Below are positions 34,912 to 43,778 of a stretch of DNA of 64,000 bases, one piece after another. The notes beneath the pieces are model-generated. The model did not search any database, was not told the origin of the DNA, and worked only from the letters and a program-made list of their open reading frames with translations. The first letter of the stretch is position 1; the number at the start of each line of letters is the position of its first letter. The translations under genes were made by a program, and so were the position numbers. Source of the DNA: CAIVAT01 sp964473485. GTDB taxonomy: Bacteria; Bacteroidota; Bacteroidia; Bacteroidales; FEN-979. The stretch spans positions 62,001 through 126,000 of the forward strand of contig CAYYPH010000003.1 in assembly GCA_964473485.1 (NCBI GenBank). The letters are read 5' to 3'.

Positions 34912-35739
34912 ATGGACAAAAGAACAATTGCTATTCTGATGATGCTTTTTCTGGTTATTTCCGTAGCAATCCAGGCGCAGGAAGACAAGGTAATGACCGA
35001 AATAGAAAATGAAGCGGAGGATCAGGGTGCCACCTTCAATTTCGGGGCCGATATTTTCAGCCGGTACATATGGCGGGGGTATGATTACGGCAATTCCCCG
35101 GCCATACAACCGAACATATATTTTGCCTGGAAAGGGCTGAATATCGGAGCCTGGGGATCGTATGCTTTTGCAAAGCACAGCATCCAGATCGACGATACCA
35201 CCGTGGTTGATGCCGGCAATTATTCCGAGGCTGATTTATACATCTCTTATACCTATAAATGGTTCACCCTGCTTTTTATGGATTATTTCACACTGAATGG
35301 CCTGAATCCGAACCACGGAAACCGTTATTTCGATTGGAACAACGCCACCACACCCCATACCATTGAGGGAATGCTGACCTTTGACGGAACAGAGAAGTTC
35401 CCGCTCAAAGTTCTGGTGTCGACCCTGCTTTACGGAGATGATAAAGGTAAAGACTCTACAGGGGTGTATGGAGAAGGAACAAACAACAATTTCTCGACCT
35501 ATTTTGAAGTTGCCTATGTGTTCCACCTTAAAAAACCGGGAATTGACCTAAAACCGTTTATCGGGGGCATTCCTTTTGGCGGCAGCTGGTACGGTCCCCA
35601 CGCTGGCATCATCAACCTGGGAATCCTCGCGAAAAAGGAGGTGAAGATCACCCCCGTTTACTCCTTGCCGATGCAGGCATCACTGATAACCAACCCGATG
35701 TCGCAATCGGTTTTCCTTGTTTTCGGAATTTCTTTGTAG
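34912..35739 (+). CDS. Putative outer-membrane beta-barrel protein (TorF/Gcw_chp-like)
   Basis: A 275-residue exported protein: signal peptide MDKRTIAILMMLFLVISVAI with cleavage likely after QAQ, then a short acidic stretch and a barrel-like body. The first strands read FNFGADIFSRYIWRGYDYG, the pattern of the TorF/Gcw_chp putative porin group, followed by alternating hydrophobic strands (NIYFAWKGLNIGAWGSYAF, LYISYTYKWFTLLFMDYF) and a C-terminal aromatic/hydrophobic strand (SVFLVFGISL). Substrate unknown. It lies between the hybrid kinase and mutB, five and 24 bases from them, so it may carry a substrate or signal linked to propionate metabolism (inference). Confidence 0.7.
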   Translation: MDKRTIAILMMLFLVISVAIQAQEDKVMTEIENEAEDQGATFNFGADIFSRYIWRGYDYGNSPAIQPNIYFAWKGLNIGAWGSYAFAKHSIQIDDTTVVDAGNYSEADLYISYTYKWFTLLFMDYFTLNGLNPNHGNRYFDWNNATTPHTIEGMLTFDGTEKFPLKVLVSTLLYGDDKGKDSTGVYGEGTNNNFSTYFEVAYVFHLKKPGIDLKPFIGGIPFGGSWYGPHAGIINLGILAKKEVKITPVYSLPMQASLITNPMSQSVFLVFGISL

Positions 35740-35763
35740 AACTAAATAATACTAAGATTTAAG

Positions 35764-37914
35764 ATGAGACCTGATTTTAAAAATGTGGAGCTGAAGAGAT
35801 ACCCGGAGGATAAATCCTTCGGTGAATGGGAGAGGGAAAACCATATTGAGAAGAGCTGGATGACCCCTGAGCAGATCCTGTTAAAACCCGTTTATGGTGC
35901 TGAGGATTTGGCACAGATGGAGCATCTTCAGTATGCAGCCGGTATTCCCCCGTTCCTGAGAGGGCCCTACTCGACCATGTATGTGATGAGCCCCTGGACC
36001 ATCCGTCAATATGCAGGATTTTCAACTGCCGAGGAGTCGAATGCTTTCTATCGCAGAAACCTGAAAGCAGGACAGAAAGGGCTGTCGGTTGCCTTTGACC
36101 TGGCCACACACCGTGGATACGATTCCGACCACGAACGGGTGGTTGGCGATGTCGGGAAAGCAGGGGTTGCCATCGACTCCATTCTCGATATGAAGATACT
36201 GTTCGACCAGATCCCGCTCGATATCATGTCGGTTTCGATGACCATGAACGGTGCCGTGCTGCCAGTGCTGGCCTTTTACATTGTGGCGGCGGAGGAGCAG
36301 GGAGTGCCAATGGCAAAACTGACAGGTACGATCCAGAACGATATCCTGAAGGAGTTTATGGTGCGCAATACTTACATTTACCCGCCAGGCCCTTCTATGC
36401 GCATCATCGCCGACATCTTCGGGTTCACTTCGAAGAATATGCCTAAGTTCAACTCCATCTCCATCAGCGGGTACCATATGCAGGAGGCCGGCGCGACGGC
36501 CGATATCGAGTTGGCATACACCCTTGCCGACGGGTTGGAATACCTGAGAACTGGCATCAATGCAGGGATGGACATCGACACCTTTGCGCCGAGGTTATCC
36601 TTTTTCTGGGCTTCCGGCATGAACCATTTCATGGAGATTGCAAAGATGAGGGCTGCCCGGTTGCTGTGGGCAAAGATCGTAAAGCAGTTCAACCCGAAGA
36701 ATCCCAAGTCGATGGCGCTCAGAACCCACACCCAGACTTCCGGCTGGAGCCTCACCGAACAGGATCCCTTCAACAACGTGGCTCGTACCTGCGTGGAGGC
36801 CCTGGCCGCGGCACTCGGACACACCCAGTCGCTGCACACCAACAGCCTCGATGAGGCGATCGCACTACCCACCGACTTCTCGGCAAGAATCGCGCGGAAC
36901 ACCCAGCTTTATCTGCAGGAAGAAACGCAGATCTGCCGATCGCTCGATCCCTGGGCAGGCTCCTATTACGTGGAATCGCTCACTCATGAGATCGCCCATA
37001 AGGCCTGGGCATTGATACAGGAGGTGGAAGAACTCGGTGGAATGGCCAAAGCCATCGAAACGGGCATCCCCAAAATGCGAATCGAGGAGGCTTCGGCCCG
37101 GAAGCAGGCCCGGATCGATTCAGGGAAGGACAAGATCATCGGAGTCAACATGAACCGTCTGGAAAAAGAGGATCCCATCGAAATCCTGGATGTGGACAAT
37201 GCAGCGGTGAGGGAATCACAGGTTGCACGGCTGAAGTACCTCCGTGAGAACAGAAATGATGCAGAGGTTAGGGCATCGCTTGAGGCGCTCACCAGCGCCG
37301 CTGCTTCGGGTGAAGGCAATTTGCTCGAACTATCTATTGATGCAGCCCGTAAGCGGGCCTCGCTGGGTGAAATTTCGTATGCACTGGAAAAAATTTACGG
37401 GAGGTATAAAGCCGTGATCAGAAGTATTACAGGGGTTTACTCATCGGAATCCACGGGTAATGAAAGTTTCAGTAAGGCCAGGGAGATGGCCGACCGGTTC
37501 GCGGAACTCGAAGGCCGGAGACCCCGGATCATGATTGCAAAAATGGGTCAGGATGGGCACGACCGCGGGGCCAAGGTGGTAGCCACTGGCTATGCCGATA
37601 TCGGATTCGACGTGGATATCGGTCCGCTTTTCCAGACCCCTGCAGAAGCAGCGCGACAGGCCGTTGAAAACGACGTACACATACTGGGCGTGTCGAGCCT
37701 GGCTGCCGGACATAAAACCCTGGTGCCCCAGGTTATCGGGGAATTAAAAAAACTGGGCCGCGAAGACATACTGGTGATCGTGGGAGGCGTGATACCGCCA
37801 CAGGATTATGATTTTCTGTACAAAGCCGGGGCTGTGGCGATCTTCGGACCCGGCACCGTGATCTCCGAAGCCGGCATCAAACTGCTCGAGGTTCTGATTT
37901 CAAGCAGAATCTGA
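35764..37914 (+). CDS. mutB: Methylmalonyl-CoA mutase, large (catalytic) subunit
   Basis: A 716-residue B12-dependent mutase. The barrel part contains YSTMYVMSPWTIRQYAGFST, SVSMTMNGAVLPVLAFYI and FNSISISGYHMQEAGATAD. The C-terminal cobalamin domain has the base-off ligand motif DGHDRGAKVVATGYADIGFD (His in DGHDRG binds cobalt) and GGVIPPQDY. It pairs with MutA. Epimerase and the MeaB chaperone are not in the window. The stop is three bases from the start of the M16 peptidase gene. Confidence 0.97.
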   Translation: MRPDFKNVELKRYPEDKSFGEWERENHIEKSWMTPEQILLKPVYGAEDLAQMEHLQYAAGIPPFLRGPYSTMYVMSPWTIRQYAGFSTAEESNAFYRRNLKAGQKGLSVAFDLATHRGYDSDHERVVGDVGKAGVAIDSILDMKILFDQIPLDIMSVSMTMNGAVLPVLAFYIVAAEEQGVPMAKLTGTIQNDILKEFMVRNTYIYPPGPSMRIIADIFGFTSKNMPKFNSISISGYHMQEAGATADIELAYTLADGLEYLRTGINAGMDIDTFAPRLSFFWASGMNHFMEIAKMRAARLLWAKIVKQFNPKNPKSMALRTHTQTSGWSLTEQDPFNNVARTCVEALAAALGHTQSLHTNSLDEAIALPTDFSARIARNTQLYLQEETQICRSLDPWAGSYYVESLTHEIAHKAWALIQEVEELGGMAKAIETGIPKMRIEEASARKQARIDSGKDKIIGVNMNRLEKEDPIEILDVDNAAVRESQVARLKYLRENRNDAEVRASLEALTSAAASGEGNLLELSIDAARKRASLGEISYALEKIYGRYKAVIRSITGVYSSESTGNESFSKAREMADRFAELEGRRPRIMIAKMGQDGHDRGAKVVATGYADIGFDVDIGPLFQTPAEAARQAVENDVHILGVSSLAAGHKTLVPQVIGELKKLGREDILVIVGGVIPPQDYDFLYKAGAVAIFGPGTVISEAGIKLLEVLISSRI

Positions 37915-37917
37915 CCC

Positions 37918-39141
37918 ATGGAAATGTTTTCAGCCACCCTGCCAAACGGGATCCGTCTGGTACACTATCCCGTTGCCGGCAAGGTGGCTCATCTCGGAAT
38001 ATTTATCAACGCCGGCACCCGCGATGAACTGGAGCACGAACACGGGGTGGCCCACCTTATCGAACACACCATTTTCAAGGGAACCCGCAAAAGATCGCTC
38101 TACCAGGTCCTCAACAGGCTTGAGAACGTGGGGGCCGACCTCAACGCCTATACCACCAAGGAGGAAACCTGTATTCATGCCTCCTTCCTTGTCGGCTATT
38201 ATGACCGCACCATCGAGTTGTTCCAGGATATCTTCTTTCATTCGGTATTTCCCGAGAAGGAGATAGAAAAGGAAAAACAGGTGGTGATGGATGAGATCAG
38301 GTCCTACCTCGATAACCCGGCAGAACAGGTATTCGATGATTTTGAGGACCTGGTTTTTGAAGGACACCCCCTGGGAAAGAATATCCTGGGAACGGCCCGA
38401 AGCCTGAAAAAAATCAACAGGGAAAAGATCAACGGTTTCATCGAAAAGAATTACAGACTTGACCAGGTTGTCATTGCATCGGCCGGCAACATCACTTTCG
38501 AAAGATTATTAAAGAAAATCACCCGGCATTTTTCCGATTCACCCCTCCGTGAAACAAGCAGGCCACGGATTCCTTTTGATAACAGGCAATGCTTCGCCCG
38601 TGAAGTCAGAAAAAAAACGTATCAGGTTCATTGTGTGATCGGTTCCACCGCATACCGGTTCGGCGATCCGCGAAGGATTCCGCTGGCACTTCTCGTTAAC
38701 CTGCTCGGAGGTCCGGCACTTAACTCCAGGCTGTCGTTCGCCCTCCGCGAAAGGAACGGGCTTACCTACCATTGCGAAGCCAATTACACGGCCTACTCCG
38801 ATACGGGGATCACCTCGGTGTATTTTGCCTGCGATCCGCAGAATTACCCTAAGGCTCACTCGATTGTGCTCAGAGAGCTTAAGCGTTTGCGCGAAGAACG
38901 AATCGGAACCCTGCAACTGCATCTTATCCGGAAACAACTGACCGGCCAGTTGTCGATCGGGCATGAATCGAACCTGGCCGTTATGATGTCGGCGGGTAAA
39001 AGTTACCTTTTGCAAAACAGGTACGATCCTTTGGAATGGATCACAGAACAGATCGGCAAGGTTACAGCAGACAAACTGCTGGAGGTGGCCAACGAAATCT
39101 TCGACGAAAAATCACTGTCAATGCTGACCTTCAGGCCCTGA
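37918..39141 (+). CDS. M16 family zinc peptidase
   Basis: A 407-residue single-chain M16 protein. The inverted zinc motif HLIEH (His46, Glu49, His50) is followed 76 residues later by Glu126 in MDEIRSY, completing the HxxEH...E site, so this copy is predicted active. There is no signal peptide, which favours a cytoplasmic processing peptidase of the PqqL/YmxG type. The C-terminal half is the second M16 lobe (YQVHCVIGSTAYRFGDPRR and following). It is the last gene of the mutA-mutB operon and converges on the LytTR regulator gene with only four bases between them. Confidence 0.92.
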   Translation: MEMFSATLPNGIRLVHYPVAGKVAHLGIFINAGTRDELEHEHGVAHLIEHTIFKGTRKRSLYQVLNRLENVGADLNAYTTKEETCIHASFLVGYYDRTIELFQDIFFHSVFPEKEIEKEKQVVMDEIRSYLDNPAEQVFDDFEDLVFEGHPLGKNILGTARSLKKINREKINGFIEKNYRLDQVVIASAGNITFERLLKKITRHFSDSPLRETSRPRIPFDNRQCFAREVRKKTYQVHCVIGSTAYRFGDPRRIPLALLVNLLGGPALNSRLSFALRERNGLTYHCEANYTAYSDTGITSVYFACDPQNYPKAHSIVLRELKRLREERIGTLQLHLIRKQLTGQLSIGHESNLAVMMSAGKSYLLQNRYDPLEWITEQIGKVTADKLLEVANEIFDEKSLSMLTFRP

Positions 39142-39145
39142 CAGG

Positions 39146-39859
39146 TCAGAGAAAATTCTCACTCAGGTAGTGGTTGAATTTCTCCTTGTATTGCTCACTC
39201 ACCGGGATATAGACCTTCCCGAACACGATCCGGGTTCTTTCAATCGTTTCAATACGGTTCAGATTGACGATAAACGACCGGTGTACCCGCATGAAATCCC
39301 GCGCCGGCAACTTTGCCTCAAGCGTTTTCAGTGAATTGATGGAAAGTACCGGCCTGGAGTGGTTTACAAGGTAAACCTTCACATAGTCCTTGAGCCCTTC
39401 AATGTAAATGATGTCATCGAAATTGATTCTGATGATCTTATATTCGGATTTCAGAAAGAGAAATTTGTCGTTGCTCTCGATGCTGGTCTTCTGGTGACGC
39501 TCCAGTTCTATCAGTTTCTGTGCTTTATGGGCTGCCGCAAGAAATTCTTCATATCCGAAAGGCTTGAGCAGGTAATCGACGGCCTCGAGCTTAAATCCTT
39601 CGACAGCGAACTTGTCATGAGCGGTGGCAAAGATGATCTTTGGACCCTGGCTGAGACGCCGGACAAGATCGGTCCCCATGAGATCGGGCATCTGGATATC
39701 CAGTATGATGAGATCAACAGGATGGTCTTCGGCATATTCAAGAGCTGTGATCGGATTCTCAAATTCGCCTGCCAGGGTAAGGAATGGCGTTCTTGAAATA
39801 TAGCCTGTAACAAGCTTCAGGGCAAGGGGTTCATCATCTATGGCAATGACGCGGATCAT
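39146..39859 (-). CDS. LytTR-family response regulator
   Basis: A 237-residue regulator: receiver domain (1-120) with IAIDDEPLALKLV and Asp54 in IILDIQMPDLMG, then a LytTR DNA-binding domain (about 135-237) with FLKSEYKIIRINFDDIIYIE, DYVKVYL and RVHRSFIVNLNRI. It follows the LytS-type kinase gene with an 11-base gap, so the two form a pair. They end a long same-strand run containing the polyphosphate-polymerase and CotH genes, which are the natural candidate targets. Confidence 0.95.
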   Translation of the reverse strand: MIRVIAIDDEPLALKLVTGYISRTPFLTLAGEFENPITALEYAEDHPVDLIILDIQMPDLMGTDLVRRLSQGPKIIFATAHDKFAVEGFKLEAVDYLLKPFGYEEFLAAAHKAQKLIELERHQKTSIESNDKFLFLKSEYKIIRINFDDIIYIEGLKDYVKVYLVNHSRPVLSINSLKTLEAKLPARDFMRVHRSFIVNLNRIETIERTRIVFGKVYIPVSEQYKEKFNHYLSENFL

Positions 39860-39870
39860 GGTTTGATGAA

Positions 39871-41058
39871 TTAAAGGTCAATATGTAACCGGACTTCGAA
39901 CGCTGCGCCGGCGTCACTGATCTGCAGGTTGTGCCGGGCGGGGTAAAGCAATGCCAGCCTTTTCCGTACGTTTTCGAGACCGATACCGCTTTCTGTCTTC
40001 AGCAGGTTGTCGGAATTTGCGGCAATGCTGTTGTCACACCTGAAATCAATCCAGGTGTCGCCGGCAGCCAGTCCGATATGGATGAACGACGGGTTCTTGT
40101 AGCTGATACCATGTTTGAAAGCGTTTTCAATGAAAGGAAGAAAAATAAGCGGTGGTATTTCGGGATCCGGATAATTCTCCGGGAAGCCGATGTTGAGATC
40201 AACTTTGCCCGAAAGCCTGAGCTTCATCAGATCGATGTAAGATTTCATGAAATCGATCTCCATGCTGAGCGGAACCATCCCTTTTTCCGTTTCATAAAGC
40301 AGGTACCGCATCAGTTTCGAAAGCTGAAGGATGGCCTTCTGACCGTCCTCGACATTGATCTGGACCAGCGAATAGATGTTGTTCAGGGTGTTAAAGAAAA
40401 AGTGCGGATTGATCTGGTTTTTCAGTAAAGCAAGTTCGGTGTTGAGTTTCTCTTTTTCGGCTTCCTTTTGTTGCTTTTCATGTTGCGCCACCTTGTCGCT
40501 GTAGCGCAGACCGATACTGAAACCGGTAAGGATGATGGAGGTAATCAGGTAGTTATAGATAGGCCATACCTTTTTAGGGCCGTCGGGCCGTGCCGACCTG
40601 CGAAATTCCAGGGGCGGCCTGTCGACCGGCCGGGATCTGAGTCCGGGACCTGGTCCCGGCGGCGGCAGCGGTTGCCTGAATCCTTCAGCCGGCGGAGGAG
40701 CCGGTTCGCCGCGGGGCGGATCCATCGCTTCAGTTCTTAGTTTTTTTATTCTCCTTTCAGGGATCACCCTGTCGAGTGTGAACTCCATAATCATGATGGT
40801 GAGCACGATGGCCAGTGCCGACAGGCAAAAGTAAAGGATCCTTTTCTTTCTGAAGAAGAATGCCGGGATCAGCCACAGGTAATTGGTGTAAAAGATGATG
40901 GCATACAAGGTTACCTGCACGGTTGTTATCGCGAAAATATTCAGGTTATCGTGTGAATCGAGATATAAAAGGTAGGATGGTACAATGAAAAGGAATACCC
41001 ATGCCAGCACGTGGATTCCCAACTGTAAGCCTTTTCCGCCGGGGGTAAATATCTTCAT
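39871..41058 (-). CDS. LytS-type sensor histidine kinase with Pro-rich extracytoplasmic loop
   Basis: A 395-residue kinase when read from ATG 41058 (MKIFTPGGKGL); an earlier in-frame ATG at 41097 would overlap the DUF2490 gene. Four transmembrane helices are predicted, with the third and fourth separated by about 70 residues that include a Pro-rich stretch (GEPAPPPAEGF, LPPPGPGPG). By topology this loop faces the periplasm and may be the sensor. The cytoplasmic part has the family motif LLKNQINPHFFFNTLNNIYS with the phospho-accepting His in NPHFFFN, and an HATPase-type end (ENAFKHGI, GIGLENVRKRLALLYP). Partner of the LytTR regulator 11 bases downstream. Confidence 0.9.
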   Translation of the reverse strand: MKIFTPGGKGLQLGIHVLAWVFLFIVPSYLLYLDSHDNLNIFAITTVQVTLYAIIFYTNYLWLIPAFFFRKKRILYFCLSALAIVLTIMIMEFTLDRVIPERRIKKLRTEAMDPPRGEPAPPPAEGFRQPLPPPGPGPGLRSRPVDRPPLEFRRSARPDGPKKVWPIYNYLITSIILTGFSIGLRYSDKVAQHEKQQKEAEKEKLNTELALLKNQINPHFFFNTLNNIYSLVQINVEDGQKAILQLSKLMRYLLYETEKGMVPLSMEIDFMKSYIDLMKLRLSGKVDLNIGFPENYPDPEIPPLIFLPFIENAFKHGISYKNPSFIHIGLAAGDTWIDFRCDNSIAANSDNLLKTESGIGLENVRKRLALLYPARHNLQISDAGAAFEVRLHIDL

Positions 41059-41068
41059 AGGCGCTGAT

Positions 41069-41746
41069 TTAAAAAACGAAAACATATCCGACTCCAATGA
41101 TAAAACTGGTTTCCGGACGGTTTACATTGAATTCGCGGTTGATCCGGTAATACAGGTCCAGCTCGTGCATCCGGTTAATGGCATAGGTGATGCCTGCCGT
41201 TACCCTGAGCTGGTCGAAGGAGTGGTAACGTATCTGATCAAGCCTGAAAAAGAACTCTGACGACAGGTAAGGTTCGAATTTTTTATTCAGATCGTACTTC
41301 AGGGTGAGTTTGAGGTTCAGGTGGTCGGGCGAATCCAGCCGGCTGCCTGAATCAATGATGTCATGGTACCCCGATTGATAGCGGGCCCGGAGCATGAAGA
41401 TCACGGGTCGGATCTTTTCACGGAACGTGATATCGGCATAGAACCGCTGACGGGTCCGGTAGGAATCGTCGACCCTGCGCTGCCTCGCAATTCTGTATGT
41501 CACCCCGATCTTCCACCTTTTCCAGGCTTTGTAGGTTGCCCCGATTTCGGAGTTGACCTGGCCGACTTCCGTGATGTTTTCGTTCAGCCTGACCTCTTCG
41601 GTGAGGGTGACCGACCATCGCGGAGTGATCTTTTTTTCAAGTCCTGCACTGATCCACATGCCTAAATCCTTCTCCTGCGCGATGACCCTGAATGGAGCCG
41701 CCAGGAGCACCAGGACAAAGAAGAGGATCTGACATTTTTTAGGCAT
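41069..41746 (-). CDS. DUF2490 outer-membrane protein
   Basis: A 225-residue exported protein (signal peptide MPKKCQILFFVLVLLAAPFR with cleavage near IAQ) with the DUF2490 pattern: DLGMWISAGLEKKITPRWSV, LTEEVRLNEN, then strands such as WKIGVTYRIARQRR and a terminal SFIIGVGYVFVF typical of an outer-membrane barrel. The family has no established function. Its start overlaps the end of the DUF4956 gene by eight bases and its stop lies just ahead of the kinase gene, tying it to the VTC-DUF4956 and LytS/LytTR genes. Confidence 0.85.
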   Translation of the reverse strand: MPKKCQILFFVLVLLAAPFRVIAQEKDLGMWISAGLEKKITPRWSVTLTEEVRLNENITEVGQVNSEIGATYKAWKRWKIGVTYRIARQRRVDDSYRTRQRFYADITFREKIRPVIFMLRARYQSGYHDIIDSGSRLDSPDHLNLKLTLKYDLNKKFEPYLSSEFFFRLDQIRYHSFDQLRVTAGITYAINRMHELDLYYRINREFNVNRPETSFIIGVGYVFVF

Positions 41747-42461
41747 AGTAATAGATCCTGATGGTGGCAGTGTCTTTCAGGAAATCGATCTTGTTGACCG
41801 AAACCCGGTGGATATTTAAACCTGTGCGTGACCTCAGATCGGCGATAAGCTCCTGCTCATGTTCCGGTTTGATCTTGTCAATTATGTCGTACTGCACATT
41901 CTTGGAAAATTCGCGGCGAAAGAAAAGGTTTCCGTCAAGGATAAAGATCCCGGCAAAAATAACTCCGTGCAGAATCGCCAGTTCATGGTACTCGAGCCGG
42001 ATGGCGCTGATAAGTCCAATGGCAATGAATACGAACAGGTAACTCATATCTTTCAGCGAGATGCCGGCACTCCGGTAGCGCAACATTGAGAAAACGGCAA
42101 AAAGACCGAATGCTGCGCCGAGCGATATTTTGACCTCATTCAGCACAAAGGTCAACACAAAAATCACCAGGTTGAAAATGATATAGGTGAAAATGTAATC
42201 CATTTTCCGGTAATTCGGGTAGTAGATCAAACAGATGATAAGGAGCACCACCAGGATGTTGATGGCGAGGCTGATGAAAAATACCGCGTCGATGTCTATC
42301 ACATCCTTATCCTTCTTTTTATCGCTTTTGTTATCCTTGGTACTGGATGTCTCAGCCTGGAGCTGCATGGTTTCGGCCTCCTGGGCCCTCACGATCGCAG
42401 CCGGTGCGGTGTTCAGCAGAAAAAGAAAGACGAGTAATCTGATCAGGATGGATGGTTTCAT
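41739..42461 (-). CDS. DUF4956 membrane protein
   Basis: A 240-residue inner-membrane protein. After an N-terminal hydrophobic segment (residues 5-22, possibly a signal peptide) comes a charged Lys/Asp linker, then about five helices (FFISLAINILVVLLIICLIYY, YIIFNLVIFVLTFVL, FGLFAVFSMLR, YLFVFIAIGLISAI, LHGVIFAGIFIL) and a cytoplasmic C-terminal domain. FGLFAVFSMLRYRSAGISLK is the family core. DUF4956 genes are commonly found beside VTC-type polyphosphate polymerases, as here: start and stop overlap by four bases. It may be the membrane partner of the polymerase; function is inferred. Confidence 0.88.
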   Translation of the reverse strand: MKPSILIRLLVFLFLLNTAPAAIVRAQEAETMQLQAETSSTKDNKSDKKKDKDVIDIDAVFFISLAINILVVLLIICLIYYPNYRKMDYIFTYIIFNLVIFVLTFVLNEVKISLGAAFGLFAVFSMLRYRSAGISLKDMSYLFVFIAIGLISAIRLEYHELAILHGVIFAGIFILDGNLFFRREFSKNVQYDIIDKIKPEHEQELIADLRSRTGLNIHRVSVNKIDFLKDTATIRIYYYA

Positions 42462-43219
42462 GGTTCATTAGGAATTTGGAGAATCTTATTGATTCTGAGA
42501 ATTTTATATTTGTAATTATTTTTTCTGACACCGTCTGCCAGCAGGCAAACCCCGGTACAGTATTTACTGATCGAAAACGGATTGATCTTCAGTGAATGAA
42601 GCATCCGCTCGAACGGGGCATGGGTGGCGACTCCCCGCTTGATCTCTGCAATGGTCAGCCCGCTCAGGCTGTGTCTCTTTCCCGGCGTGGAAAACCTGAG
42701 GCCTGTGTCGATTGTCAGCCGCTCGCTGAAATCCCGGTGCACCATGGTGATCCGCGAATAGCTTACATGGAGGGCAGGATTCAGCGACGAAAACGGGTAG
42801 GGTAGGAGTCTCTCCGCAAAATCCTTCACGGGTTCATTGAGACCTTCCCCCAGCTCATTAACCTCCATCCTTTTTTTTATCGTCCGCCCTTTATTGGTTT
42901 TGCATTTGGTTTCGATGAAAGAGGTTCCGCTGTCGGGATAGCTCCGGTACCTGATCTTGTACCTGTTGAATTTACCGTGGAGATGGCTGTGAAACATCGC
43001 AAAATCAGCGGTGTCGAGGTACCTGGTTTCGTACCTGCTGTTTCTTATATGGTTAACTTCGAGAACCCGGTAATGCGGCTGCATCATCTCCAGGATTTTC
43101 ATCAACTCCTTTTCATGAAAGAGAAACTTGGTGTCGACCCGGTCCATCAGCCTCACCTGGTCTATGTCAGACAGTGAAACAGGTTCAAAATCTGCAAGCA
43201 TTTCATCAAAAGTATACAT
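42458..43219 (-). CDS. VTC-domain polyphosphate polymerase-like protein
   Basis: A 253-residue protein that is almost only a VTC domain, the tunnel-type polymerase fold of yeast Vtc4 that makes polyphosphate from ATP. Basic and acidic tunnel residues expected for the fold are visible: DRVDTKFLFHEK (Lys31), NRYKIRYRSYP, FIETKCKTNKGRTIKKR (Glu103, Lys105, Lys107), the EIKRG strand and SKYCTGVCLL at the end. No transmembrane helix, so it probably works at the inner face with DUF4956. It overlaps both neighbours (14 and 4 bases), so the three are translated together. The product could also be a related polymer; activity is inferred from the family. Confidence 0.87.
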   Translation of the reverse strand: MYTFDEMLADFEPVSLSDIDQVRLMDRVDTKFLFHEKELMKILEMMQPHYRVLEVNHIRNSRYETRYLDTADFAMFHSHLHGKFNRYKIRYRSYPDSGTSFIETKCKTNKGRTIKKRMEVNELGEGLNEPVKDFAERLLPYPFSSLNPALHVSYSRITMVHRDFSERLTIDTGLRFSTPGKRHSLSGLTIAEIKRGVATHAPFERMLHSLKINPFSISKYCTGVCLLADGVRKNNYKYKILRINKILQIPNEP

Positions 43220-43772
43220 AGTCCCATTTTTTCGATGAAACCCTCACGTTCGAAGCATCATTCACCTGCTTGCCGGTTTTCAGCAATTTTCCGTTGTAAC
43301 TGAATGTGATCTTTCGCAGTAACTTACCTGAACCGTCATACACGGTTTCCGAGGTTTTTGAACCATTGGGGGCGTAAGCGAATACGCTCCTGGTGATCAC
43401 ACTCCCCGTCGGACTTAATTCGGTCTCCTCCGTTTTGTCTTTGAAGGCATTGAATCTGGAAACCTTGTGCGTGTTAATCTTTTTTGCGGGGTCAAACTCG
43501 GTCTCTTCCGTTTTGTTGCCATATTGATCGTATTTTGCCGATTGACGGAAAACGATCTCTCCCGTGCGGTTGTATTCAACCTTCAGGAGTGAACGCCCTT
43601 CCCGGTCAAACTCTTCGTAAGAGATTTTGTGGGTGGATTCCTTGCCATGATCCGATACGGTTTCATATTCGGTGACCGACCTGATCTTGTGCTTCATTCG
43701 CTCTTTCTTGCCCTGACCGGCCGATACGCCGGCCAGCATTGTGCAAATGAGAATAATCAGCAGCTTTTTCAT
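43206..43772 (-). CDS. Exported protein with YD/RHS-like repeats
   Basis: A 188-residue protein with a signal peptide (MKKLLIILICTMLAGVSAGQ). The mature part consists of short repeated units of the form YDQYGNKTEETEFD, FNAFKDKTEETELSP and YAPNGSKTSETVYDGSGK, resembling YD (RHS-like) or MORN-like repeats, and ends in KWDYVYF. It is small for a YD protein and has no toxin-like C-terminus. No function can be assigned. Its end overlaps the VTC gene by 14 bases and it follows the small lipoprotein gene by six bases. Confidence 0.7.
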   Translation of the reverse strand: MKKLLIILICTMLAGVSAGQGKKERMKHKIRSVTEYETVSDHGKESTHKISYEEFDREGRSLLKVEYNRTGEIVFRQSAKYDQYGNKTEETEFDPAKKINTHKVSRFNAFKDKTEETELSPTGSVITRSVFAYAPNGSKTSETVYDGSGKLLRKITFSYNGKLLKTGKQVNDASNVRVSSKKWDYVYF

Positions 43773-43778
43773 TGAATG

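Noticed and set aside
32112..35739. Mobile element inserted between mutA and mutB
   Set aside because: No transposase, integrase or terminal repeats are seen, and the gaps are as tight as in a normal operon.
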